NCBI RefSeq assembly: GCF_005281475.1
Contig: NZ_CP040106.1
Coordinates: 315,501 to 379,500, forward strand
Direction: 5' to 3'
Length of the DNA: 64,000 nucleotides
DNA from: Echinicola rosea
GTDB taxonomy: Bacteria > Bacteroidota > Bacteroidia > Cytophagales > Cyclobacteriaceae
Each line of letters opens with the position of its first letter. Position 1 is the first letter of the stretch. The notes under the pieces are model-generated. The model made no database searches. It saw nothing but the letters and a program-made list of their open reading frames with translations, and was not told where the DNA came from. The position numbers and the translations under genes were made by a program. Below are positions 26,469 to 34,548 of the stretch, one piece after another.

Positions 26469-27413
26469 TTAATTTCTCTTCCCCTTTTTGACGAAAAATA
26501 AAATTAGGATTAGAATAATTGATAGTGCATATGAGATTGATAGTGTTATAGTCAGTTGATTGTCAAGGTCAGTTAACCGAATCTTTTTCTCCTTTACAGG
26601 TGGCGGTTGAACTAATTGAATAATTTTTTTGGAGGGATCTTGATAATATCCTGCTGAGTCAGACAAAATAATTAATTCCTTTTCTATGGAATTCATCTTA
26701 TTAAGAATTGAGTCTTTCCTTGCGACTAATTTCTCGTAATACTCACTTTCTATTTTGTCTGGCAAAGCTTCAATCTCAGATCGGGTCTCTAATTCTTTAA
26801 GTTTTAAATCGGTAACTAAACTTTTTAAGTCCGAATTAATTTCAAGAACTTCTTCCTTAGCCTTTAAATACTGATCCTTTGTGGACTCTACTGTAACGAA
26901 GTTGTAGATATTTCCCCCAAGAATCAGGATTAAATTTATAAGCGTAATTGCAATAAGAATTGTTCTTAAGCTAAATAGAGAAGTTGGTTCTGTCTCGGTA
27001 TTTCTTAATGTTTCCGTTCCATTTCTGTCAAAATCAGAGAATGAAGAAATAACAACCGTCAAGGATCTTGAAAAAGGAAACCTTCTTAATTCGTTATTTA
27101 TCGTTCTTTTAATAATCCAATTAATGATTCTTGATGCATAATCAATGAAGCTAAACACACCTGCTGCCAAGCTTATCCATTTGAGAATAACTAATCCCGA
27201 AACTATGATACTACCTTCTTCGAAATTCAATTCACACCTGACATCTGTATTGAACCTTTGTGATAGTTGATATTCAATTTTTCGGACAATTTCAATTCTT
27301 TCTTTCTGAAGCATGTATAGAGCTTCTCTTTCATAGCCATTATTCTTTTCCGAGTTCTCAAAAAAGACTTCACCTTCTATGTGGAATAAAATATCCTTTA
27401 TTTCCTTTGACAT
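26469..27413 (-). CDS. Membrane coiled-coil protein of unknown function
   Basis: 314 residues, not recognised. Residues 1-70 are charged and soluble-looking. A hydrophobic stretch follows (SIIVSGLVILKWISLAAGVF), then another near residues 147-172 (ILIAITLINLILILGGNIYNF). Next is a long coiled coil (about 180-250, rich in K/E/L heptads) and a C-terminal helix (YALSIILILILFFV) with a basic tail. It is the sole gene of cassette C: its ATG is 21 bp after the R' box and its stop is 10 bp before attC-like site 3. Defence or membrane-stress roles are possible but unsupported. Confidence 0.65.
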   Translation of the reverse strand: MSKEIKDILFHIEGEVFFENSEKNNGYEREALYMLQKERIEIVRKIEYQLSQRFNTDVRCELNFEEGSIIVSGLVILKWISLAAGVFSFIDYASRIINWIIKRTINNELRRFPFSRSLTVVISSFSDFDRNGTETLRNTETEPTSLFSLRTILIAITLINLILILGGNIYNFVTVESTKDQYLKAKEEVLEINSDLKSLVTDLKLKELETRSEIEALPDKIESEYYEKLVARKDSILNKMNSIEKELIILSDSAGYYQDPSKKIIQLVQPPPVKEKKIRLTDLDNQLTITLSISYALSIILILILFFVKKGKRN

Positions 27414-27728
27414 GGTTTGCTTTTTTTACATGACGCCCAACACTTATATAAAAGCACCTCCATTGCCTCTATATCCATTATATTTTCCGTTCGTAAACGA
27501 CTGTAATCGTTTACTTCCGTTTGCAAACGGGTATTCTCGAAAATTAAGCTTTTGATTACATTTAAAAAATACCTTATAAGGGGTATTTTTCTGGGTATAG
27601 GAGATGGATCGGAAATCTCGGCGTCACACGGCTGGCGTACCCGGTCGGTATTGGCCCTTGGGTTACTGCTGCCCAAACGCTGGCAGGTATGTGGGTGGGT
27701 CATGAGGAGTAGTGTTTATTGTTATGAT
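27414..27728. other. Intergenic region at the array edge
   Basis: Besides the core box at 27435-27441, it contains short hairpin-forming repeats around 27490-27530 (GTAAACGA / TCGTTTAC and CCGTTTGCAAACGG). An open frame of about 100 codons on the minus strand runs through it but overlaps the next gene's start and shows no protein signature. Confidence 0.4.
27435..27441 (-). other. Core box opening cassette C (array boundary)
   Basis: GTTGGGC on the minus strand, a perfect GTTRRRY core, 21 bp before the ATG of the coiled-coil gene. It is the exact complement of the R'' box closing the same cassette. No matching R'' or palindrome is seen upstream, so this may be the edge of the array: a degraded attC or attI-like junction. 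No integrase gene lies beyond it in the window. Confidence 0.5.
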
Positions 27729-28712
27729 TTACCGTTCGTTCTGGACTATTTCAAAGCTATTAAAATAGGAATTAACAATCCTCAGGAAACCTTTCTGAGC
27801 ATCCGCTCTAATGGGGTATTCAGCGGACAATCTGTACATTCTTCCCTCTTCTTTTATCCAAAGGTCTTCTATTATATTGTGATCTAGCGTATCGACAGCC
27901 GTTACCCTTTTAGAAAAAGCCAACGAATCATCCTTTTTGGACAAAACAACCAAAGAATCCCAAGCATAATTATACATTTCCACACCATCTTCAGGTTCCT
28001 TTGGTTTCTCAATAGTCGAAATCGCTTCGGATTTAATAATAGAAAGGGACAACATCATATCATATTTCTCTAACCAATACCAGTCCATATCATAAACCCC
28101 ATTCTTCCATTTCCTTTTCTTGGCATCAGTATAAGGCAAGTATATTTTTATATCTTTTTCGTCCACCAGCTTCCCGCCAATTCCCCGAAAAGAAGAGAGT
28201 AATGAGTCTATCTTATACTCCCAATACCGCTGGACTCCCCAGTTAAGCCCATGATCACCTTCTTCATCATACTGGCTTTGCAGTTGATCCTTTTCCCTTT
28301 GGATTTTTTCCAGCAAACCTGCTACTTCATGCTCTTCATAATTCCCCTTTCGAAGTATTGAATTCATCTTTCGGGAAAAATACTCGGTAATATGAAAATG
28401 GTATTGTTCATGATTAAGTAAATAATCCGACAAATCCCTTGGCCTACTCTTCCATGAATGATTTTGATCCATCGCTGAATATGCCCTGTATTGGTTCTCC
28501 AGCGAATCATACTCTAAAAACACATCGGACCGTATGACAGCCCCCCACTTTGAAAACGGCTTTGCAACACCCCTAAAATCGTCCCAAGTCAATATTTTCC
28601 ACCTTTCCCAACTTTCTGGTGCATTAAAACTGGAATTGAACAAAGGTATCATCACCAAAACTGTCAGTGAGCAAACAATGGCCGTTAACTTGTATTTTAA
28701 AAAATTTGACAT
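27729..28712 (-). CDS. DUF922-like putative zinc metallopeptidase
   Basis: 327 residues with an N-terminal hydrophobic signal or anchor (residues 7-25). The LTWDDFRG motif at 41-48 and the zincin-type H101-EQY-H105 are the family's recognisable elements. Later YDEEGDHGLNWGVQRYWEYKID resembles the conserved Y-x-E-x2-HG...Q..W stretch. HExxH suggests a metal-dependent protease facing the periplasm, but activity in this family is unproven. Its 5' end overlaps the 3' end of the next membrane-protein gene by 16 bp, so they form an operon. Confidence 0.7.
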   Translation of the reverse strand: MSNFLKYKLTAIVCSLTVLVMIPLFNSSFNAPESWERWKILTWDDFRGVAKPFSKWGAVIRSDVFLEYDSLENQYRAYSAMDQNHSWKSRPRDLSDYLLNHEQYHFHITEYFSRKMNSILRKGNYEEHEVAGLLEKIQREKDQLQSQYDEEGDHGLNWGVQRYWEYKIDSLLSSFRGIGGKLVDEKDIKIYLPYTDAKKRKWKNGVYDMDWYWLEKYDMMLSLSIIKSEAISTIEKPKEPEDGVEMYNYAWDSLVVLSKKDDSLAFSKRVTAVDTLDHNIIEDLWIKEEGRMYRLSAEYPIRADAQKGFLRIVNSYFNSFEIVQNER

Positions 28713-29332
28713 TTCAATTTTATTAATCCGTATTTGATCAATCCTAAAATCATTTCAAGGGAAAATATGGAAACAATAAAAAATATGGTAAAGACCACTG
28801 TTCCAAGGATATTCATGGTATATCGAATCACTCGATCATATATCATATACTCCCCCACAATATGAATTAACATCAGGCTTAGTAAAAAGCCTGTGTCCAT
28901 AACACTCCTTCCCAACAGGGAATTTGATCTCTTGTGCTCTTTAAAATATACCACATGATTGAAAACAATGAATGCAAATACCAAAATGATCTTCACAGCT
29001 GAATAGTAAGCTAAAAACGCTGTTTCATCACGATAATATTCCATAATTTGAAATAGAGACTCACATAACAACGCAGAAGATATTATGGTCAAAATATCCC
29101 TATAGCTAAACGATCTAACAAAAAAACTGAGTTTAAAACTCTCAGATAGACCACTTCGCTCATATTCAACTTTTTCGACCTTCCCACTTCCCCTATTCTC
29201 CACATTAATATCCACTAGCAGCTTTTCAGCAGCCATCACCGCCTCTTTCCGGTAATCTGCACTGTTGCTAATGATTTGCTGTAGTTCCTCTTTACTCTTA
29301 CGCTTGTAACGCTCAATAAACTGACGCTCCAT
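28697..29332 (-). CDS. Four-helix membrane protein, unknown function
   Basis: 211 residues. The first 75 are charged and helical (ERYKRKSKEELQQIISNSADYRKEAVMAAEKLL). Four hydrophobic segments follow across residues 80-205. I recognise no family. Translation is coupled to the downstream DUF922-like gene by a 16-bp overlap, so the two may act together at the membrane. Confidence 0.6.
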   Translation of the reverse strand: MERQFIERYKRKSKEELQQIISNSADYRKEAVMAAEKLLVDINVENRGSGKVEKVEYERSGLSESFKLSFFVRSFSYRDILTIISSALLCESLFQIMEYYRDETAFLAYYSAVKIILVFAFIVFNHVVYFKEHKRSNSLLGRSVMDTGFLLSLMLIHIVGEYMIYDRVIRYTMNILGTVVFTIFFIVSIFSLEMILGLIKYGLIKLKCQIF

Positions 29333-29388
29333 TTTCCTAAAAAATCATTTCACTTAACACTAAGTTTCCCAATATAGCATTTTTCTGG

Positions 29389-30207
29389 TTAATAGCGGTT
29401 ACCCTCCCCGATCAACCCCTTTGCCCAGTCCTTTACCTTTTGGTTTGCGGTGACCACAAACTCCTGTCCTTTGGCTGCGGACTGGAAGTATTCAGGGCGA
29501 AAACTCTCGGCAGTATGGTAGCTAATGGGAACGCCCCGGAAGCAATCAGGTAGTTGCCAGCGGCTTTTGGAGAAGCCCGGCTTTGTCAGCTGCAGGCCAG
29601 GGTGTGCTTTTAGGACACCTCCTCCCGGCCGTTCTGGAAAAAAATCCAGCCGCTCGCTGGCCCGGTAAATCCTATTGTGCTTCGCCGCCCGAAACCGCTC
29701 CTGCGCATGGGGATGGTAGCTGATTTCGGGACCACAATCCTCCCTGGGATCGATCACCTCCTCGACCTGCAAGTAGCCAAAGATCATGTGCACTTCTGGG
29801 GCATCCTTCCGATAAGTCAGTCCTTGCTCCCCCATTTCAGTCTGCCGAAAGGTCCCAAAAAACAGGAACAGGTCGCCTTTGCCCACGCCGCACTTTGCCA
29901 AGTGGCCCTGGGCGGCGCCGGTCTGCCCCAGCAAGGCCCGCCACTTGGAATCCCGGGGGAGCGCCCTAGGATCCAAGTCCGGATCTAGGTGACAGGTGGA
30001 TGCACCACTCAACTTTGTGGCGGGATGAAGGGAACGGATAAGCTCCCAATAAGTAAATCCTCCATGACTTAGGTCCTCAAATGCCAAAGAGTCCCGCGGC
30101 TCCGGGATGGGCAGACTCAGCAAGGTCCCGTCCGGCAAAATCGGACTGGGCTGCCCTCCATACTGGGCATCGAAACCTTTTCTACTTAAAATTATGCGCA
30201 AAACCAC
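29389..30207 (-). CDS. Nmad3-like protein (nucleotide modification-associated domain 3)
   Basis: 272 residues starting from a GTG; a TTG two codons later is an alternative. The opening ILSRKGFDAQYGGQPSPILPDGTLLSLPIPE is the recognisable signature of proteins labelled nucleotide modification-associated domain 3, a family predicted to go with modified-base DNA systems. Other conserved-looking stretches are HLDPDLDPRALPR, LFLFFGTFRQTE and YRASERLDF. No modification or restriction partner is adjacent, so it appears to be an orphan. It is clearly richer in G+C than the genes to its right and left. The family name is from memory; function is unknown. Confidence 0.6.
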   Translation of the reverse strand: MVLRIILSRKGFDAQYGGQPSPILPDGTLLSLPIPEPRDSLAFEDLSHGGFTYWELIRSLHPATKLSGASTCHLDPDLDPRALPRDSKWRALLGQTGAAQGHLAKCGVGKGDLFLFFGTFRQTEMGEQGLTYRKDAPEVHMIFGYLQVEEVIDPREDCGPEISYHPHAQERFRAAKHNRIYRASERLDFFPERPGGGVLKAHPGLQLTKPGFSKSRWQLPDCFRGVPISYHTAESFRPEYFQSAAKGQEFVVTANQKVKDWAKGLIGEGNRY

Positions 30208-30252
30208 CTTCGTTTGATCATAAGAACCCTTCGCTCCACAGCAAGGAGGCGA

Positions 30253-30936
30253 TCACAGACTACAATCGCCGGCGATTACTTCTTCCCTGGTCGGATTATA
30301 AGCATTCTTATCGATTACAAACCCCTCGGCAAGGCCGTCGTTCATCAACAACTCCCGCACCGCACAAAAATCGGTAAGAGAGGGATTGTCATAGCAGGTA
30401 AGCTCATGGCCCATTTGCGAGACGGACTCTAGCCCATCAAGACTTTTTAGCTGGGCGTTCTTGGCAATATAAAATTCCCCAGCCACGGAATCCAGTGCTT
30501 CAAGTCCTTCAAAAGACTCCAAGGAAGGGTTAAAGGTCACAAAAAAGATATCACCGACATACTCCAGTTGCCCTAGGCCCTTTAGGTGTTTTAGCACCTC
30601 ATTTCTGGTAAAAAAGAGCTGACCTTCAATTCGCTTCAGCCCACTCAGGCCACCGATATCCGCAAGTCTGTCGTTGTACTGGATCAGCACGTCTCCTTCC
30701 ACCACCTCAATATGCTCCAATCCATCCAAGTCCACGATATTATCCTCCAGGTCTTGGATCACCAAGTCCCCAGTAATGCGGACATAGTTATCATCAAACT
30801 CGTCAATCATTGCTTGCGAAGTCAAGGCCACCTTCCCTTCATAGACTGTTTCTACAGGCGGATCAGGAACCTGCTCCCCATTATTACAGCTCCAAAACAA
30901 AACAACTAAACCTATCGCAATTGATACTTTTTTCAT
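30253..30936 (-). CDS. Lipoprotein with receptor L-domain-like leucine-rich repeats
   Basis: 227 residues with a lipoprotein signal (LFWSC, Cys17). From residue 55 on it has repeats of about 23 residues with DLDGLEHIEVVEGDVLIQ, GGLSGLKRIEGQLFFTRN and GLGQLEYVGDIFFV. These resemble the solenoid of receptor L-domain/leucine-rich proteins. Two cysteines near the end (DFCAVREL, GDCSL) may close the fold. Probably surface or periplasmic with a binding role; the partner is unknown. Confidence 0.65.
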   Translation of the reverse strand: MKKVSIAIGLVVLFWSCNNGEQVPDPPVETVYEGKVALTSQAMIDEFDDNYVRITGDLVIQDLEDNIVDLDGLEHIEVVEGDVLIQYNDRLADIGGLSGLKRIEGQLFFTRNEVLKHLKGLGQLEYVGDIFFVTFNPSLESFEGLEALDSVAGEFYIAKNAQLKSLDGLESVSQMGHELTCYDNPSLTDFCAVRELLMNDGLAEGFVIDKNAYNPTREEVIAGDCSL

Positions 30937-30986
30937 TTATTGTACTCCTTTAGTAATTCATCAAGCTCCAAAATAACCCCACCTAA

Positions 30987-31005
30987 CCTCCCCTAAAAGG
31001 GGAGG
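30987..31005. terminator. Intergenic hairpin upstream of the L-domain lipoprotein gene
   Basis: Perfect 8-bp inverted repeat CCTCCCCT / AGGGGAGG with a 3-nt loop, 34 bp past the stop of the M81 gene. No T-run follows on the minus strand, so it is either a weak terminator or a short dispersed repeat. Confidence 0.35.
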
Positions 31006-31038
31006 ATTTGTCTCAATACTCATATCTCACTACTACCC

Positions 31039-32628
31039 TTACTTCTCCTCATGCGACAGCGGCACCAACTGTGCAGAAAGGTCAGGGCGCTCCATTTCTG
31101 GGTCAAACGGAAACATGGGGCGCTTGATCCGGTCATATTCCAAGCGCATCAAATCCTGGTCCACACCACCTGGGGTGAGTGCAAGGAGCCAATCGGCCCG
31201 CATATCATACAGTTCTGGTACGAGATAGCCTATCTTTACCACGACAATATCCGTATCCTTGGGGGTTAATCCCAGAGCGGTAAAATCCTCCTCGTAATGG
31301 TACGGTTTTCTTTTTTTGGTCACGATGACATTTACACTGCCGCATTTGACCACCACCTCTGTTTCGGCGTGTCGGTCGCCCTTTTTGATGGACTCTACGG
31401 ATCCTTTGAGCATGATGGGCCCTTCATACCGGTCATCCACAGCTGCTCCCACGGGTGCTTCCACATGTCCACCGACACCCACTTTTTCGGCCGCCTCCAC
31501 CAACTTTGGCCCCGGGATAGAGGCATAGATCACCGACGGACCGTTAGCGTCCTCAAACTCGGACCTGTTTAAGATTTGGCGAAGGGTCCAAGTGACGTCG
31601 CCTGCTCCACCGGCCGTCGGATTGTCCCCGGAATCGCTGATCATAAAGGGCTTTTCATCGCTTGTAATGGCTGAATCCAAGGCTTCCTTTAGCGTCGCAG
31701 TAGGCGCCACAAACTCAAATTCCTCCCTTGCTTCCCAAAACTTCGCCGCCAGATCCTCTGCTGCGGTGGTCACCTTTTGCTCATCATCTCCGGTGACCAT
31801 CACCACCCCGTGGTTTCGAGGCTCATCCGCCCATGCATAACCGATCCATATAGCGGCATCGACGATTCCTGCTTGATTGGCCGCTGGGGCCACTTCGGCG
31901 TACAGACTCTTTCCTGGCTCCACTCTTGTGCTCGTCTTTTCACCAGGCAATAAAATGGGAACAGGTACATAGGCCTTATACGCAGGCTTGCCTTTTCCAC
32001 TCTCGATGCGATGGAGTAAATTGTCCATGGCGCGCTTTTTTGATTCCAGCGCATCTTCATGCGGCGCCATTCGATAGCAAGTAATCAGATCCGAATGCTT
32101 GGCCAGCCGCCATGAAACATTCCCGTGCAGATCCATCGAAGTCGAGATAATGGCCTCTTTCCCGATCACTGCACGGATCCGCTCGATCATATCCCCTTCC
32201 GGATCATCCAGGCCTTGCACACTCATGGCGCCATGGATATCAAAAAACAACCCATCATATGGACCGTTTTTCTTAAGCATTTTCAAGGTTTTCTCCATCA
32301 AGGTTTCATACGCTTCCCTGCTGACAATACCGCCAGGAATGGCCTTCCCGGTCAATGTGGGCACCCATTCGGCACGCTGGCGGTTTTCGGCACCATCTGC
32401 CATAAAGGGATAATTACTGAAGATTTCCTCACCGGTTTTCGCATGAAAGGCTGCTGCTTCGGTTACCGCCGGCGAAAAAGTACTCGACTCGATGGCCAAG
32501 CCAGCTATCGCTATCCGCGGGAGATTCGCCTCTTCCGTCTGCTGCTCGGAGGAACTACTACAGCCAAGCAACAATACCAGTGAACACAATACACTACATG
32601 TCAATACTAGGGTGAATGATTTTATCAT
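31039..32628 (-). CDS. M81 family metallopeptidase (MlrC-like) lipoprotein
   Basis: 529 residues with a lipoprotein signal (LLLGCSSSS). The body matches the M81/MlrC family: IAIAGLAIESSTFSP, GGIVSREAYETL, GLFFDIHGAMSVQG, SMDLHGNVSWRLA, CYRMAPHED and SDSGDNPTAGG. MlrC is a zinc enzyme known from microcystin breakdown. Relatives elsewhere probably act on other small peptides or amides. Export as a lipoprotein would place it in the periplasm. The substrate is unknown. Confidence 0.85.
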   Translation of the reverse strand: MIKSFTLVLTCSVLCSLVLLLGCSSSSEQQTEEANLPRIAIAGLAIESSTFSPAVTEAAAFHAKTGEEIFSNYPFMADGAENRQRAEWVPTLTGKAIPGGIVSREAYETLMEKTLKMLKKNGPYDGLFFDIHGAMSVQGLDDPEGDMIERIRAVIGKEAIISTSMDLHGNVSWRLAKHSDLITCYRMAPHEDALESKKRAMDNLLHRIESGKGKPAYKAYVPVPILLPGEKTSTRVEPGKSLYAEVAPAANQAGIVDAAIWIGYAWADEPRNHGVVMVTGDDEQKVTTAAEDLAAKFWEAREEFEFVAPTATLKEALDSAITSDEKPFMISDSGDNPTAGGAGDVTWTLRQILNRSEFEDANGPSVIYASIPGPKLVEAAEKVGVGGHVEAPVGAAVDDRYEGPIMLKGSVESIKKGDRHAETEVVVKCGSVNVIVTKKRKPYHYEEDFTALGLTPKDTDIVVVKIGYLVPELYDMRADWLLALTPGGVDQDLMRLEYDRIKRPMFPFDPEMERPDLSAQLVPLSHEEK

Positions 32629-33288
32629 AAATGCAATTAGGTTTTATCATCTTCTATTTTAAATATCCTGCAAGACATGGAATTCAAGCAGTTGGGGATC
32701 AACAATCTGCCGTAGGGTCTTATTGCAAATGAATGGGCAGACGTATGTGGTTCTTGGTGGTCATCTGTGGTCCATGAGGTGTTTTTGAAGCAAACCCCAT
32801 CAATCTATCCACCTAATTTAGGTAAAAAATTCTAACTACAAAGGACGGAGGGAATCATGGCCAGGGCAAACCCATTTAAAAAAATGTTCCTATTTGCATT
32901 TATATCTGCCGTTCCTATGGAACTTACCCTTTTGTGTGTAATCATTTTTGGTGCAGGTGGTCACCAGCACCTTCTATATGACCCTCCGCCAAAGGCGGAT
33001 GAGGCAGGATGCTCAGTTGCCAACCCACATTCAGGGTTCAATGTACAATCGGGGCAAAGTGCCAGCGGCACGATAGATTTAGTAACCTGCGGATTCATCC
33101 GCAGGAGCTTAAGCGCTCCTCAACCTCCCGAAGGAGTGCCAGCGGCACGGATGATAGCTACCCCTACACGAAAACTGTTCCCCTTCAAAACACTAAACGC
33201 ATTCGCCCTGAAATCACGGCAGGAAAATCGCTTTTAGCCCCATGAAGCAGCTATTTGCTGTTCGGGAGCAAGACTCAAACCTCATGTC
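32629..33288. repeat. REP-like composite repeat cluster 1
   Basis: 660-bp gap without a real gene. Bases 32880-33045 match 42711-42869 closely (shared TATTTGCATTTA, CCGTTCCTA-GGAACTTA, CTTTTGTGTGTAATCATTTTT, ATATGACCCTCCGCCAAAGG). Bases 33055-33165 match 56240-56340 (GTAACCTGCGGATTCATCCG, GAGTGCCAGCGGCACGGA). The units are small palindromes such as CCTGCGGATTCATCCGCAGG and GTGCCAGCGGCAC. The open frame crossing this region is made of repeat sequence. Confidence 0.65.
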
Positions 33289-34536
33289 TCACATCTCATT
33301 ACTAAGCTGCTCCAGTCGCTCCAGCCGCTGCATCAATGGCGGATGGGAGTAATTGACGAAGACATGTAGGGGATGTGGATTGATCTGGGTGAGGGTTTTG
33401 ACGGAAAGGGTCTTGAGGCCTTCGGCCAATGGTTTGGCCGCATATGTTTCCTTTGCATAACGATCCGCCTCAAACTCATTTTTTCGGCTCAGCATGTTCA
33501 TCCCGATACCGAGCAAGGTGGAAATCGGCGAAAACAGCAATACAAACCCGATCAAGTTGAGGTGCACTGCCGCCCGTTCGCCGCCCAAGGCCAAGCTGAT
33601 CGTTTCACTGTTCACAAAAAGTGAAAGAACATACAGCATGACACCCAACTGCAAAACGCTGATCACCATGCTTTGAAGGATATGCTTTTTCTTGTAATGT
33701 CCGATTTCATGGGCCAGTACGGCAGTCAGTTCTTCCGTGGTATGTTGCTCGATCAAGGTATCGTACAGGACCACCTTTTTGCGTTTGCCCATACCGGAAA
33801 AGAAGGCATTGGCTTTGCTCGAGCGGGTACTGCCGTCAATGACAAAAACATTGTCCATCGAAAACCCTACGGAATCGGCATAAGACAGGATGCTGTCCTT
33901 CAGCGCTCCCTCCTCCAGTGGTGTCAGCTTATTGAACAGCGGCAGTATCCAAGAAGTATAAAACATATTTAGCAGGACCATAAAGAAAGCAGCCACCGCC
34001 CAAAAGTACAACCAAAAAGATCCCCCCAGGGCATTGACCAACCAAAGCAATAAGGCCAACAGTCCACCCCCAAGGACGATCCCCAGTGCATACCCTTTTA
34101 ACTTATCCAGCACAAAGGTTTTTTTGGTGGTTTTGTTGAAGCCATAATCTTCTTCGATCCTAAAGGTATGATAATAGTCAAAGGGCAGGGAAAGTACATC
34201 TGAAGCAATGAACAGCAGCCCGAAGAATATTAGGGACTGCCAAATGGGAGAAGCTATCCAGCTGGCCACCAAGGTATCCAGCCAACCAAAAAATCCCCAC
34301 TGCAAACAAGCTACTGTGACCAAAAAGGACAATCCACCGGTCAACAGGCCAAAGCGGTAATTGGTCCTTTGATAGGATTTGGATTCCTGAAGTTTTTCTT
34401 GGCTTAAGTGGCTCTGCAATGTGGCAGGGACTTCACCTACACGTTGGCGGACATTGAGCCAGCTCGTCAGTTTATCAAATAAAAACCCGGCTACGACCAA
34501 GCCGATCAATACGTATTTCAGTTGTTCTGCGTTCAT
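33289..34536 (-). CDS. M48 family metalloprotease, Ste24/CAAX protease 1-like
   Basis: 415-residue integral membrane zinc protease. The HExxH motif appears as LAHEIGHYKKKH and the third ligand as NEFEADRYA. Several transmembrane segments precede the catalytic part (LVVAGFLFDKL, ASWIASPIWQSLIFFGLLF, FWLYFWAVAAFFMVLLNMF). The family cuts CAAX-type proteins in eukaryotes; bacterial members are thought to act in membrane protein quality control. It lies 12 bp downstream of the PorP/SprF-like gene. Confidence 0.9.
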   Translation of the reverse strand: MNAEQLKYVLIGLVVAGFLFDKLTSWLNVRQRVGEVPATLQSHLSQEKLQESKSYQRTNYRFGLLTGGLSFLVTVACLQWGFFGWLDTLVASWIASPIWQSLIFFGLLFIASDVLSLPFDYYHTFRIEEDYGFNKTTKKTFVLDKLKGYALGIVLGGGLLALLLWLVNALGGSFWLYFWAVAAFFMVLLNMFYTSWILPLFNKLTPLEEGALKDSILSYADSVGFSMDNVFVIDGSTRSSKANAFFSGMGKRKKVVLYDTLIEQHTTEELTAVLAHEIGHYKKKHILQSMVISVLQLGVMLYVLSLFVNSETISLALGGERAAVHLNLIGFVLLFSPISTLLGIGMNMLSRKNEFEADRYAKETYAAKPLAEGLKTLSVKTLTQINPHPLHVFVNYSHPPLMQRLERLEQLSNEM

Positions 34537-34548
34537 GCAGCAAAACTA

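Noticed and set aside
27398..27703. Minus-strand open frame of 101 codons at the array edge
   Set aside because: It overlaps the start of the next gene and the core box and has no family signature or good start context.
32857..33237. Plus-strand open frame of 126 codons
   Set aside because: It lies wholly within repeat units that recur at 42.7 and 56.2 kb; the translation is just the repeat.
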